Below are positions 10,698 to 19,563 of a stretch of 64,000 nucleotides of DNA, piece after piece. This DNA comes from Skermania piniformis. Its GTDB lineage: Bacteria; Actinomycetota; Actinomycetes; Mycobacteriales; Mycobacteriaceae. Numbering within the stretch: the stretch's first letter is position 1; every line of letters starts with the position of its first letter. The translations under genes were made by a program, and so were the position numbers. A model generated the notes under the pieces. The model saw only the letters and a list, made by a program, of their open reading frames with translations, was not told the DNA's origin and did not search any database. The DNA lies in NCBI RefSeq assembly GCF_019285775.1, contig NZ_CP079105.1, positions 2,852,001 to 2,916,000 of the forward strand, in the 5' to 3' direction.

Positions 10698-11501
10698 GTG
10701 AGCCTGCCTGCCCCCACTTCGTCCAACCGTGCCGTGGTCACCGGCGCTTCGTCCGGCATCGGCGCCGCACTGGCCACCGAGTTGGCCTCGCGGGGGTACT
10801 CCTCGATCTTGGTCGCACGGCGCGGCGAACGGCTGGCCGAGCTGGCCGAGCAGCTTCGAGAGCGGTACCGGGTGCAAGCCGAGGTCCGTGTGGTCGACCT
10901 CGCCGACGCTGCGGCCCGCGCCCCGTTGGCCGACGAACTCGCCGGCCGGGACATCGCGATCCTGTGCAACAACGCCGGGATCGCCACGTTCGGTCCGGTC
11001 ACCGGCTTGGACCCGACGGCCGAGCGGGCCCAGGTCGAGCTCAATACGGTTGCGGTGCACGACCTGACGCTGGCGGTACTACCCGGAATGGTTGCGCGCG
11101 GCGCGGGCGGCATCCTGACCAGCGGCTCGGCCGCGGGCAACATGCCGATCCCGAACAACGCCACCTATGCCGCATCCAAAGCGTTCGTGAACACCTTCTC
11201 CGAGTCGCTGCGCGGCGAACTGCTCGGCACCGGGGTCCACGTCACCCTCCTCGCGCCCGGCCCGGTACGCACCGACGTACCCGACCCGGCCGACGCATCG
11301 ATCGTGGACCGGATGGTGCCGGATTCGTTCTGGATCTCCGCCGAGTACACCGCGACGCTGTCGTTGGACGCCCTGGCCCGCAACAAGATGCGGGTGGTAC
11401 CCGGGATCCTCGGCAAAGCGATGAGCGCAGCCGGCCAGTACGCCCCCCGCGCGCTCACCGCCCCGATCATCGGCCGGTTCTACCGCTCCCTCGCCGAATA
11501 G
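10698..11501 (+). CDS. short-chain dehydrogenase/reductase
   Basis: A 267-residue classical SDR. TGASSGIG (cofactor loop), NNAGIATFGP, the catalytic Ser in GSAAGNMPIPNNATY and the YxxSK catalytic pair (YAASKAFV) are all present. The Arg in ILVARRGERL suggests NADP(H). The substrate is unknown; SDRs of this type in Nocardia and Mycobacterium often act on keto-acyl or lipid substrates. It starts at GTG 10698 and stands alone. Confidence 0.85.
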   Translation: MSLPAPTSSNRAVVTGASSGIGAALATELASRGYSSILVARRGERLAELAEQLRERYRVQAEVRVVDLADAAARAPLADELAGRDIAILCNNAGIATFGPVTGLDPTAERAQVELNTVAVHDLTLAVLPGMVARGAGGILTSGSAAGNMPIPNNATYAASKAFVNTFSESLRGELLGTGVHVTLLAPGPVRTDVPDPADASIVDRMVPDSFWISAEYTATLSLDALARNKMRVVPGILGKAMSAAGQYAPRALTAPIIGRFYRSLAE

Positions 11502-11550
11502 CACCCTCACGCGGAGCAGCACCCCCGCGGATCTGGCGCCACCGACCAGC

Positions 11551-13200
11551 TCAGCGACGGCGGCGGGTGCCGAAGATGCTGCGCGAGATCTCCCGGCCGG
11601 CCGCGGACGCCGCCGAACGGATGAAGCTCTTCACCGCCGGATTCTTCATGATCCGCTCGCTGAGCGTGTCGTCCGCCGGGGCCGGCCGCGACGCCTCCGG
11701 CTCGGCCGGTTCCGGCGCCTGGGCGATACTGGCGCTCAGCTTCTCGTAGGCCGACTCGCGATCGAAGGTCCGGCCGTACTTCTCATTCAGCGGGCCGGCC
11801 TGCGCTTTTGCCCGGATCGCCGCGTCACCGATCGTGTCCATCAGCGACCGTGGTGGACGCAGCCGCGTCCAGGCGACCGGAGTCGGCGCACCCTGCTCGG
11901 ACAGCACGGTGACCACGGCCTCCCCGATGCCCAACGAGGTGAGCGCCTGCGCCAGGTCGTAGGCGTCGGTCTTGGGGAAGGTGCGCACCGTCTTCGACAG
12001 CGCCTTCTGATCGTCGGGGGTGAACGCGCGCAAGGCGTGTTGGATCCGGGCGCCGAGCTGGGACAGTACGTCGTTGGGCACGTCGGTCGGCAACTGAGTG
12101 CAGAAGAAGACCCCGACGCCCTTGGACCGGATCAGCTTCACCGTCTGCTCGACCTGATCGAGAAACGCCTTGGACGCGTCGGCGAACAGCAGATGCGCTT
12201 CGTCGAAGATGAACACCAGCTTGGGCTTGTCCAGATCGCCCTCTTCCGGAAGCGTCTGGAACAGATCGGCGAGCACCCACATCAGGAAGGTCGAGAACAT
12301 CACCGGCCGCGCCGCCTGTGCGCCCAGCTCGAACAGCGTGACGACGCCGTTGCCGCCGACCGTGCGAATCAAGTCGGCGGTGTCGAGTTCGGGTTCGCCG
12401 AAGAAGGTGTCCCCGCCGTCGGCCTCCAGGTTCACCAGCGCACGCAGGATCACGCCGGCCGTCGCCGTGGAGACCCCACCGATGCCCTTCAGGTCGGCCT
12501 TGCCCTCGTCGCTGGTGAGGTGGGTGATCACCGCGCGCAGATCCTTGAGATCGAGCAGCAGCAGACCGTTGCTGTCGGCCCAGTGGAAGATCAGGCCGAG
12601 GGTGGACTCCTGGGTCTGGTTCAGCCCGAGCACCTTGCTGAGCAGAATCGGACCAAACGAGGAGATGGTTGCGCGGATAGGAACGCCGACCCCGCCGGTG
12701 CCCAGCGAGACGAACTCGGTCGGCACGCCGGCCGGCGACCAGTCGGTCGCGCCGGTCTCGACGGCGCGAGCACGCACCTTTTCGTTGTCCGCGCCCGGCA
12801 TGGACAGTCCGGAAAGGTCGCCCTTGACGTCGGCCAGCACGACCGGCACCCCGGCGCGGGACAGCTGCTCGGCGATGCCTTGCAGCGTTTTGGTCTTGCC
12901 GGTACCGGTCGCCCCGGCTACCAGCCCATGCCGGTTCATCGTCCGTAACGGAATCCGTACCCGCGCGGTCGGGTCGATCTGCCCGCCCACCAGCACGGTG
13001 CCCAACTCCAACGCCACACCGTCGGCCGCATAACCGGCAGCTATCGCCTGTGCGGCGGGCAACGCGCCACCGCCCGGCACCGCTCCCCCGCGGGCCTCGG
13101 CTTCGGCGGCGTCCGCCGCTGCTGCGGCTTCGGCAGCGACTCGCGCCGCCTCGTCCGCCGCTTTTCGCGCGGCCGCCGCCTTCTCCTGCGGGCTGGTCAT
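11551..13200 (-). CDS. HerA-like (DUF853) ATPase
   Basis: A 549-residue protein. A short Ala/Glu/Lys-rich coiled coil (about 1-45) precedes a FtsK/HerA-type motor domain with Walker A GATGTGKT (about 93-100), Walker [13 protein letters not shown] (about 327) and a sensor in [12 protein letters not shown]853 proteins are DNA-translocase-like ATPases of unsettled function, widespread in bacterial chromosomes. The start is the ATG at 13200. The C-terminus ends in a basic tail. It faces away from orn. Confidence 0.82.
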   Translation of the reverse strand: MTSPQEKAAAARKAADEAARVAAEAAAAADAAEAEARGGAVPGGGALPAAQAIAAGYAADGVALELGTVLVGGQIDPTARVRIPLRTMNRHGLVAGATGTGKTKTLQGIAEQLSRAGVPVVLADVKGDLSGLSMPGADNEKVRARAVETGATDWSPAGVPTEFVSLGTGGVGVPIRATISSFGPILLSKVLGLNQTQESTLGLIFHWADSNGLLLLDLKDLRAVITHLTSDEGKADLKGIGGVSTATAGVILRALVNLEADGGDTFFGEPELDTADLIRTVGGNGVVTLFELGAQAARPVMFSTFLMWVLADLFQTLPEEGDLDKPKLVFIFDEAHLLFADASKAFLDQVEQTVKLIRSKGVGVFFCTQLPTDVPNDVLSQLGARIQHALRAFTPDDQKALSKTVRTFPKTDAYDLAQALTSLGIGEAVVTVLSEQGAPTPVAWTRLRPPRSLMDTIGDAAIRAKAQAGPLNEKYGRTFDRESAYEKLSASIAQAPEPAEPEASRPAPADDTLSERIMKNPAVKSFIRSAASAAGREISRSIFGTRRRR

Positions 13201-13293
13201 CGAACGTCCTCCTGGTGCTCGCCGCAAGGATTGTCTCAATCGCAGACCTTAGCCTCGGGCACTATCGTGTGTCGGCTGACTACGCTGTGTGAC

Positions 13294-13920
13294 GTGCAGG
13301 ACAAACTGGTGTGGATCGACTGCGAGATGACCGGTCTGCGGCTCGACGGCGACAAGCTGATCGAGGTGGCGGCGCTGGTCACCGACAGCGACCTCAACGT
13401 GCTCGGTGCGGGTGTGGATATCGTCATCCATGCCGACGACGCCGACCTGGCCGCAATGCCCGACGTGGTCGCGCAGATGCACGAGCACTCCGGGCTCACC
13501 GAAGAGGTTCGCCGGTCGACCGTGACGGTCGCCGAGGCCGAACAACAGATCTTGGCCTACGTGCGCGAACACGTGCCGCTCGCCCGATCGGTACCGCTGG
13601 CTGGCAACTCGATAGCTACCGATCGCGGATTCATTGCCCGGGACATGCCGGAGCTGGACGCCTACCTGCACTACCGAATGATCGACGTCAGCTCGATCAA
13701 AGAGCTTTGCCGGCGCTGGTTCCCGCGGATCTATTTCGGGCAGCCGGAGAAAGGCTTGGCCCACCGCGCGCTGGCCGACATCCAAGAGTCCATTCGCGAA
13801 CTGGAGTACTACCGGCGGACCGCGTTCGTCGCCGCACCCGGCCCGTCGTCGGCCGAGGTGGCGACGGTGGTTGCGGAGATGGACGGAGCCGAGCCCGAGA
13901 TCGCCCCCGAGGCATCCTGA
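13294..13920 (+). CDS. orn: oligoribonuclease
   Basis: A 208-residue DEDDh 3'-5' exonuclease. Catalytic acidic residues occur in WIDCEMTGL, in the second motif around [16 protein letters not shown], and in the [12 protein letters not shown] and [11 protein letters not shown] motifs that complete the DEDD-His set. The enzyme degrades 2-5 nt RNA and pGpG. The GTG at 13294 is chosen over upstream codons because family members begin with [15 protein letters not shown]. In mycobacteria orn is also directly followed by tRNA-His, which supports the assignment and shows that this side is host chromosome. Confidence 0.95.
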   Translation: MQDKLVWIDCEMTGLRLDGDKLIEVAALVTDSDLNVLGAGVDIVIHADDADLAAMPDVVAQMHEHSGLTEEVRRSTVTVAEAEQQILAYVREHVPLARSVPLAGNSIATDRGFIARDMPELDAYLHYRMIDVSSIKELCRRWFPRIYFGQPEKGLAHRALADIQESIRELEYYRRTAFVAAPGPSSAEVATVVAEMDGAEPEIAPEAS

Positions 13921-14004
13921 CCCGCCCGCGACTGGCACCGACGCGTCTCGCACGCTAATATCGACCCCGCTTGCTTGTCGCCCACCGGGCTACGGCACAG
14001 CGAT

Positions 14005-14081
14005 GGTGAGTGTAGTTCAGTTGGTAGAGCACCAGGTTGTGATCCTGGCTGTCGCGGGTTCGAGTCCCGTCACTCACCCCA
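14005..14081 (+). tRNA. tRNA-His (anticodon GTG), integration target
   Basis: The acceptor arms GTGAGTG and CACTCAC pair fully. An extra 5' G at 14005 is the G-1 typical of tRNA-His. The anticodon loop TTGTGAT sits in a CCAGG/CCTGG stem with GTG at 14039-14041, and the T arm is GCGGGTTCGAGTCCCGT. Discriminator C and CCA (14079-14081) are encoded. The last bases of the acceptor and CCA lie inside the 9-bp element/host repeat, so integration leaves the tRNA intact but separates it from its terminator. Confidence 0.95.
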
Positions 14082-15753
14082 AATGGGTCAGGTTTGAACT
14101 TTCGACCAAGGGACCGCCCTTGGTCGAGGTTCGAGCCTGGCCCAACTTTCTTGCCTCGGCGGCCCAGGTGAGGGCGTCGGCCTGCAAGCCTTCGATGCTC
14201 AGCCCGTCGTACGGCGTCTTGTAGCCGACCCGAACGTCGTTGTCCTCATCGACGTAGATCGCCTTGAATAGTGCCTGGTTGCACAGCCGACGGTTCGCGT
14301 CGTCGGCCGTCTTGTAGATGTCGCCCGCGTTGGACAGCAGAGTCAGCGAGTCATCGAGGTTCGCCCGGGCGAAGGCATACTCCCCGTGGTGGGCGTCGAT
14401 CCGGTTCTGGATCGTCTCTAGCGACGCAGTGATCCGATCCTGCTCCCGCTTGAGCAGCTCCAACGGGACCGCTCCCGCGTAGTGCGCTCTCAGCAGCTTC
14501 TCCTGCTCGTCTTCGAGCTGAGCACGACGTGAGGCGAGGTCCGCCAGTTCCGCGGCACCCTCGGACATCATCTCGTCGAACCGCGCGTGAAGCATCGACG
14601 AGAGCGCGTGCTTGGTCTCCGCGCTTATCTGGACGTGGTCGTAGAACTGCTCGACGAGCCGCTCGACGTGCTCGATGAGCATCGCTTGACGGGTGCAGTC
14701 CCCTCTGCCGCCGTGCCTGCTGCCGCAGACGAAGTACGGATAGATCGTGCCCTGGCTGCTCTTCGCGTTGCACACGATCAACCGTGAGCCGCACTGCCCG
14801 CAGAACACCGAGCCTTTCAGGTAGTGCTCGTGTGTCTGCGTCGCGTCCGCCGCCGACCGGTGAGTGCCGAGCACGGTCTGCACCTGATCCCACACCTCGT
14901 TCGGGACGAGCGCCTCGTGGACTCCGGCGTAGGTGACGCCTTGATAGCGGACGCAGCCCTTGTAGTACGGGTTTGTGAGCATCCGATGCACCGACGACTT
15001 GCCGATGGGCCGAGAAGGACGACGCGGCGAAGGTGCGGTCGTCAGCCCGCGAGCCGCCAACTCGTGGTGGAGCTGGCTCGTCGACCAATCCCCGGACGCG
15101 AACACCTGGAAGGCCCACCGAACCAGCGGTGCCCGCTCCTCGTCCAGCTCGACGGTGCGCAACTCGCGGCCGAACTCGTCGCGCACTCCGATGTTGCGGT
15201 AGCCAATGGGTGCCTTCGACACCGTGCCGCCCTGCGCGGCCTTCTGCGACAGGCCCTTGACGACCTCCGTGGCCAGGTTGCGCGAGTAGAACTCGGCGAT
15301 TGACGACATGATGCCGTGCAGCAGCATCCCCGAGGGCGTCTCGTCGATGTTCTCCGTCGCCGACACCAGCGTTACCCCGGCATCTTTGAGCGCCAGGTGG
15401 ATGGTCACGTCGTCGGCGCGGTTGCGAGCCAGCCGGTCAACCTTGTGGACGATGCAGTAGTTCGTCTTGTACTTCGTGACGTACTGGATCATCCGCATCA
15501 GCTCGGGCCGGTCGGCCTTGCGAGCGGATTCGCCTGCGTCGACGAACTCCTCAACGATGGTCGCGCCGAGCTGGTCGGCTTTGCGCTGGTTCGCCTCGCG
15601 CTGGGCCGGGATCGAGAAGCCTTCAGCATTGCCGCCCTTCTCCGCCTGCTCCTTCGTTGAGACTCGCAGGTACGACACGGCGATCGTGCCGACGAAAGGC
15701 GTCGGCGCTACGAGGCTGTCTACTACGGTGCGGTTCGCGTCGGTGGTCGTCAT
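14074..15753 (-). CDS. large serine recombinase (integrase), truncated by integration
   Basis: 559 residues in the integrated state. The resolvase domain begins IAVSYLRVSTKEQ with catalytic Ser32; HKVDRLARNRADD and SGMLLHGIMSSIAEFYSRNLA follow. A recombinase domain (about 185-290) and a zinc ribbon (CGQCGSRLIVC, FVCGSR, then CTRQ, about 325-370) precede a long coiled coil (about 395-460). This is the layout of phiC31-type integrases. The TGA stop (14074-14076) is supplied by tRNA-His sequence, so the last codons cross attL. In the joined circle the frame runs on into the ORF at 54573-55031. The enzyme integrates and excises the element. Confidence 0.9.
   Translation of the reverse strand: MTTTDANRTVVDSLVAPTPFVGTIAVSYLRVSTKEQAEKGGNAEGFSIPAQREANQRKADQLGATIVEEFVDAGESARKADRPELMRMIQYVTKYKTNYCIVHKVDRLARNRADDVTIHLALKDAGVTLVSATENIDETPSGMLLHGIMSSIAEFYSRNLATEVVKGLSQKAAQGGTVSKAPIGYRNIGVRDEFGRELRTVELDEERAPLVRWAFQVFASGDWSTSQLHHELAARGLTTAPSPRRPSRPIGKSSVHRMLTNPYYKGCVRYQGVTYAGVHEALVPNEVWDQVQTVLGTHRSAADATQTHEHYLKGSVFCGQCGSRLIVCNAKSSQGTIYPYFVCGSRHGGRGDCTRQAMLIEHVERLVEQFYDHVQISAETKHALSSMLHARFDEMMSEGAAELADLASRRAQLEDEQEKLLRAHYAGAVPLELLKREQDRITASLETIQNRIDAHHGEYAFARANLDDSLTLLSNAGDIYKTADDANRRLCNQALFKAIYVDEDNDVRVGYKTPYDGLSIEGLQADALTWAAEARKLGQARTSTKGGPLVESSNLTHLG
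14075..14083. repeat. attL core (CACCCCAAA)
   Basis: This is the left copy of the 9-bp direct repeat. It overlaps the tRNA-His acceptor end and CCA. To its right lies element DNA (the recombinase coding sequence). Flanking bases differ from those at the right copy, as expected for a short serine-recombinase core. Confidence 0.72.
14086..14143. repeat. long inverted repeat beside attL
   Basis: TCGACCAAGGG (14102-14112), ACCG, CCCTTGGTCGA (14117-14127) is a perfect 11-bp stem with a 4-nt loop. Similarity continues outward with mismatches to about 14086 and 14143. It lies inside the 3' end of the recombinase reading frame, 19 bp from the core, with no T-tract. A recombinase arm-binding site or a hairpin limiting read-through from tRNA-His are both possible. 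Confidence 0.5.
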
Positions 15754-15931
15754 GGCTCTTCTCCACAGTCACTGGTCCTGCCGACGCGGACTGATATGAC
15801 GGTGGATGTTGATCGTGAGAAGAGCCCGAAGGCTGTAGGACTAGGCCGAGTCGGCCACGTTTGCTTTGCCTCGCCGCACGGGCGAAGCGCTAGGACCACA
15901 ACATCCGCCATCCGCGACGGATACATACATT
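15754..15931. other. recombinase promoter region, no gene seen
   Basis: 178 bp upstream of the recombinase start. Overlapping short frames have no recognisable products. The region must hold the recombinase promoter, but I could not pick a convincing -35/-10 pair. Confidence 0.3.
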
Positions 15932-16138
15932 CTACGACGAAGGCCCCGCCGAAGCACGGGGACGCTTTGGTGTGGTCGCTCCGCCGGAGGGACACGACCC
16001 GGACCGCTGGAGCGCGATACGAATGAGCAGCTCGCTCAACTTGTCGAGGTCGGGCGGGTCATTGAGGTCGGCACGGATCGTCAGCTCGCGCTCGCTCTGT
16101 TGGCGCTGCCCTGTCTTTCGTGTGTACTTCCGCGCCAT
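15932..16138 (-). CDS. small conserved element protein
   Basis: 68 residues, beginning MARKYTRKTGQRQQSERELT and containing DLNDPPDLDKLSELLIRIAL. It is strongly basic at both ends with an acidic amphipathic helix in the middle. It resembles small proteins that sit next to the integrase in actinobacterial conjugative elements, but I know no function for them. It lies 3 bp downstream of the next gene on the same strand, so it is probably translated with it. Confidence 0.6.
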   Translation of the reverse strand: MARKYTRKTGQRQQSERELTIRADLNDPPDLDKLSELLIRIALQRSGSCPSGGATTPKRPRASAGPSS

Positions 16139-16141
16139 GGC

Positions 16142-16720
16142 TCACACCTCGCCGGTATCGGGGTCGAAAGTCGCGAAGAAGGCATCCTCGGCCTCCTGCC
16201 GGGCCGTGACCTGATCGAGCACGAACCGAACGAAGTCCTCGTCACGATCGGTGATCGGCAAGTCCTCTACGGGCGCGGCGGCGTCTTCTCCGGGCCAGCT
16301 CGTCTGGCGGGTCGGGCGGTCTCGGTCGAGGCGGGTGCCGCATGCCGCGACCCAGTCTCGGAGGCGGGCTCGGGCGTCTGCGAAGTCGCGGTGCCAGCCA
16401 AGTGGGGCGGAGCCGTCCTGCTCGGGGTCGTAGGCGGACAACCAGTGAAGGTGCAGGGCGGACAGCTCCCAGAGGAGTTCGGGGTGCCGATGCCAGTACG
16501 GCGGCACGACGCTGGCCGGAAGGCCGTAGGTGTGGCGAAGCCAGTCCACCCACCGGTTCAGTTCGAGCAGCTCCGCTTCGAGATCATTGGCCGTGAGCAG
16601 ATTCCAGTTGACCGGGTGCGGCGGTTCCGGCGCATCGAACCTGGGCGACTGCGGTCCTGCCTCGGGCGGGAGGTCGTCGTGTTCCGGGCCGAGCGAGTCA
16701 GTCATGGTCTCCCCGCTCAC
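16142..16720 (-). CDS. conserved element protein of unknown function
   Basis: 192 residues. The central part reads ELNRWVDWLRHTYGLP, PPYWHRHPELLWELSALHLH and a run with DFADARARLRDWV. It is rich in Trp and His and has no membrane segment. Proteins with this Trp-rich core recur in actinobacterial integrative elements; it may be related to DUF4913, but I am not certain. The start ATG overlaps the SSB stop by 4 bp (ATGA at 16717-16720), indicating coupled translation. Confidence 0.65.
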   Translation of the reverse strand: MSGETMTDSLGPEHDDLPPEAGPQSPRFDAPEPPHPVNWNLLTANDLEAELLELNRWVDWLRHTYGLPASVVPPYWHRHPELLWELSALHLHWLSAYDPEQDGSAPLGWHRDFADARARLRDWVAACGTRLDRDRPTRQTSWPGEDAAAPVEDLPITDRDEDFVRFVLDQVTARQEAEDAFFATFDPDTGEV

Positions 16721-17154
16721 ATTCCGATGGTCGTGGCGTTCGACGGCGCGGGACGCTGTGGCGCGGAGAAGGCGGCACCATCTCGGCCGGAGCTGCGCTC
16801 GGTTCGATCTACCTCGTAGCGCGTGCGCGCCAGGTCGTGGCCGATGCGAGTCGCGATGAACTCTTCGCCTTCGTAACGCTGTCCGTTGCGCTCGTAGGAG
16901 TACTCCCGCACTCGGCCGTCGGCGATGATGCTGTCGCCCTTCGCGATCCGCTCGGCACCCTGCTCGGCGGCCCCGCGATACGCGATGACATCGTGGAAGG
17001 TGGTCTCCAACTGCGTAAAGGTGTTGTCGGGCTCCTTGCGGTAGTGCTCGATGCCGACCTTCATGTAGAGCCGCGCATCCCCGCGTTCGGTGTAGCTCAG
17101 CTGCGGCTCCGAGGCAACGAAGCCCGAGATGGACTGATGAGTGCGAATGGCCAT
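16717..17154 (-). CDS. ssb: single-stranded DNA-binding protein
   Basis: 145 residues with an OB-fold N-terminal half: ISGFVASEPQLSYTERGDARLYMKV, then FHDVIAYRGAAEQGAERIAKGDSIIADGRVR and the aromatic YERNGQRYEGEEFIATRIG (each segment read in pieces). The C-terminal tail is Pro/Ala-rich and lacks the acidic DDDIPF tip of housekeeping SSB, as is usual for mobile-element versions. It would protect transferred single strands. It follows the coupling-protein gene by about 80 bp. Confidence 0.82.
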   Translation of the reverse strand: MAIRTHQSISGFVASEPQLSYTERGDARLYMKVGIEHYRKEPDNTFTQLETTFHDVIAYRGAAEQGAERIAKGDSIIADGRVREYSYERNGQRYEGEEFIATRIGHDLARTRYEVDRTERSSGRDGAAFSAPQRPAPSNATTIGM

Positions 17155-17236
17155 GGGTCTTTCCTCCTGATCTCAGGCGGCCAGCTCGTCGCGGGCCGCT
17201 GTATCAGGCAGGTGCGCCCCCGCACCCAACCCCGCG

Positions 17237-19012
17237 TCAGGGCGCGGGGCGGCGCAGCAGGGCTTCAAGTTCGGCGCGGTCGCTGCGGAGCTGGGCAGCG
17301 TCGGGGCGGCTGGGCCAGGCGCGCAGGTCGGTGACGATGGGTGGCGCGGAGCGCAGCAGAGTGATCCCGGTGCCGAAGGGCAGGGTGCGGATACGGTCGG
17401 GCGGCAGGATCGGAACCCGTCGCACGGAGCGCTGGTTCGAGCGGGTGCCGCGGTCACCGAGGGTCACACTGTCGGTGTACTCGTCGCGTTCGCCGATCAA
17501 CGTGGAGAGGTCTTGAAGGTCGCGACTGCTGGACGCACCGCCGAGGATGATCTTGACGATGCTGGCGTCCCAGATCGCGCTGGCCTGGTTCTCGCTCCAC
17601 CGGTCCCGGGCCTGGGCGAGGGACTGCAACACGGGCATGGTCGTGATCCCGGTGCCGCCGCCTTCGGCCATCAGCATCGGCAGCGACGGCAGGGGTGCGA
17701 GGTTGCCGATCTCGTCGAGCGCCAGCAGTAGCGGCGGGTCGAGTCGGGCTCCGGGTGACCGGGCGGCGAGCCTGCGGGCGGTCTCGATGAGGTCTTCCAC
17801 GAACGCGGCGACGAGCGCGGCGGACGCGCCGGCCCTGGCTCCGGTAGCGAGCAGATAGAGCGTGCCCTGCTGGGTGAGGAAGGCTTCGGGGTCAAACTGC
17901 TCGTTGGGTCCGGGTGTGACGGCATCGAGCACGCGGGGGTCGGCGAGGGCGGCGAGGGCGAGGGAGACGCCTTGCCAGATGCTGTCGCGGGTCTTGGGGT
18001 CGGCATCGATCATCGCGCCGAGTGAGTCGCCCCACCCCATCGCCGCGTTCGGGTTCGAGTTCAGGATCGCGACGGCCTCGGCGGCAGCGCTGGGGTCGAG
18101 CGTCCACCGGAACAGCTCAGCAGGTGGACGGCCGTCGAGGGCGGCGGCGTGGAGCAGGGCTTGAAGGGCGGTCCTGGTTTTGCCTTCCCAGAACCCGCCG
18201 GACTCCACACCCCCGGAGGAGAGGCCGGTGGCGGCGGCGAGTCCGTTGGCGCGGATCATCGCGGTCAGCGGGTCCTCACACCCGCGCACGGGCGACCAGC
18301 GCAGCCCGGCGGGGATGCCCTCGGCCAAGTGTTGCGGGTCGAACACCGCGACCGGGCCGCCCGTGCGTCGGCGGGCACGAAGGGTGGCGGTGAGGTTCTC
18401 GGGCCGTGTTGAGGTGGTGACGACCGCGCCGGGTGCGTCGAGGATCGCGTTGACGACGACGTGGAGGGTCTTGCCGGAGCGGGGCGGGCCGATCAGCAGG
18501 ATCGAGTCCTCGACCGATGCCCACACCCCGGTGCCGCGACTCGTGCCGAGGAGATAGCCCACGTCCTCGGCTGTCGGCGTGGTCAGGGATGGGCGCAGGG
18601 TTCCGGCGCGGCGCAGGAGTGCTTTGGCGGATGCCGTGGTCTTGACCTCGTGCGCGGTAGCGATCCCGGCGAGGCGGTGCGGGTCGGTCTCGACTTTGCG
18701 GTTGTGGCGGCGCAGCCACATCCACGTCCATGCGACACCGGCGACGAGCATCGCGAGCAGCAGGGTTGTGACGGCCCAGTAGACGACCGGGCTGAGTCCT
18801 TCCGCGTCGAGCGCGGCGGCGGGGTCGGCGGGGTTGAACAGCACCCCGAGCCCCGACGCCGGACCTGCCTGTGGTTGGGGTGTGCCGGAGAGGAACGCGG
18901 CGACCGATCCGGCACCGCGCAGGATGAGGGCGAGGCCGAAGGCTCCGATCAGGGCGATGAGGGCGGCGTTGGTGAGTTCATCGCCCATGCTCCCGCCCTG
19001 TCTCGGGTTCAT
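17237..19012 (-). CDS. type IV coupling ATPase (VirD4/TraG-like)
   Basis: 591 residues. Two N-terminal membrane segments (about 13-35 and 80-105) anchor a cytoplasmic motor with Walker A IGPPRSGKT (about 172-180) and Walker B LLLALDEIGNL (about 424). The motif TTMPVLQSLAQARDRW and ILGGASSSRDL are typical of VirD4/TraD. It links the relaxase-DNA complex to the mating channel. The start ATG overlaps the upstream stop by 4 bp. Confidence 0.88.
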   Translation of the reverse strand: MNPRQGGSMGDELTNAALIALIGAFGLALILRGAGSVAAFLSGTPQPQAGPASGLGVLFNPADPAAALDAEGLSPVVYWAVTTLLLAMLVAGVAWTWMWLRRHNRKVETDPHRLAGIATAHEVKTTASAKALLRRAGTLRPSLTTPTAEDVGYLLGTSRGTGVWASVEDSILLIGPPRSGKTLHVVVNAILDAPGAVVTTSTRPENLTATLRARRRTGGPVAVFDPQHLAEGIPAGLRWSPVRGCEDPLTAMIRANGLAAATGLSSGGVESGGFWEGKTRTALQALLHAAALDGRPPAELFRWTLDPSAAAEAVAILNSNPNAAMGWGDSLGAMIDADPKTRDSIWQGVSLALAALADPRVLDAVTPGPNEQFDPEAFLTQQGTLYLLATGARAGASAALVAAFVEDLIETARRLAARSPGARLDPPLLLALDEIGNLAPLPSLPMLMAEGGGTGITTMPVLQSLAQARDRWSENQASAIWDASIVKIILGGASSSRDLQDLSTLIGERDEYTDSVTLGDRGTRSNQRSVRRVPILPPDRIRTLPFGTGITLLRSAPPIVTDLRAWPSRPDAAQLRSDRAELEALLRRPAP

Positions 19013-19563
19013 TGCAGCCGCCGAATCGCGGTCGTGCCCGAGATGCGCCCGAACAGGATCACCTCGCCCGTCGCGCCTGTCGGGAGGTCGTCGAGATCGA
19101 CCAGCGCACGAGCGGTACCGGTTCCGGCGGCGTCGGTGTGCCTCACGATGACCGCGACAGCGACATCCTCACCCGGCACGAACCCCTCGCCATCCACCTC
19201 CATAAGCCGCGGCGCTCGCGGTGCCGCAGCTCGGCGACCTCGCCGCGTGCCCGGCACAGGTTCCTGCTCGGCGGCTCGGGCGCGTGGAGCTGGTTTGCGG
19301 GCGTGGATGATGTCGGTGAACACGCCGCCGTCGCACTCGCGGACCTCGACCCTGACCGAGACGGTGCGGTCTTTCGTGATCTCGTCCATCAGCGTACCGA
19401 ACGTCGCCCGAGTCCACGCCCCCGCCACAGGTTGCGGGTGGGCGACGCCATCGACGGCGGCGGTCAGGGTCCCGTTCGCAGCGACCGTAACGATCACATT
19501 CGGCAGATCGACAGGCACGTCAGGTTCCTGGTCGCCGAAGTGGTGTGGGCGGGAGAGGTTCAT
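19009..19563 (-). CDS. conserved conjugation-cluster protein
   Basis: 184 residues from the ATG at 19563. The first part (PNVIVTVAANGTLTAAVDG, FGTLMDEITKDRTVSVRVEV) looks like a beta-rich domain. A basic linker with RRGRRAAAPRAP follows, then a second small domain ending in GRISGTTAIRRLQ. There is no membrane segment. It overlaps the VirB4-like gene and the coupling-protein gene by 4 bp on each side, so it is an integral part of the transfer operon. The function is unknown. Confidence 0.68.
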   Translation of the reverse strand: MNLSRPHHFGDQEPDVPVDLPNVIVTVAANGTLTAAVDGVAHPQPVAGAWTRATFGTLMDEITKDRTVSVRVEVRECDGGVFTDIIHARKPAPRARAAEQEPVPGTRRGRRAAAPRAPRLMEVDGEGFVPGEDVAVAVIVRHTDAAGTGTARALVDLDDLPTGATGEVILFGRISGTTAIRRLQ

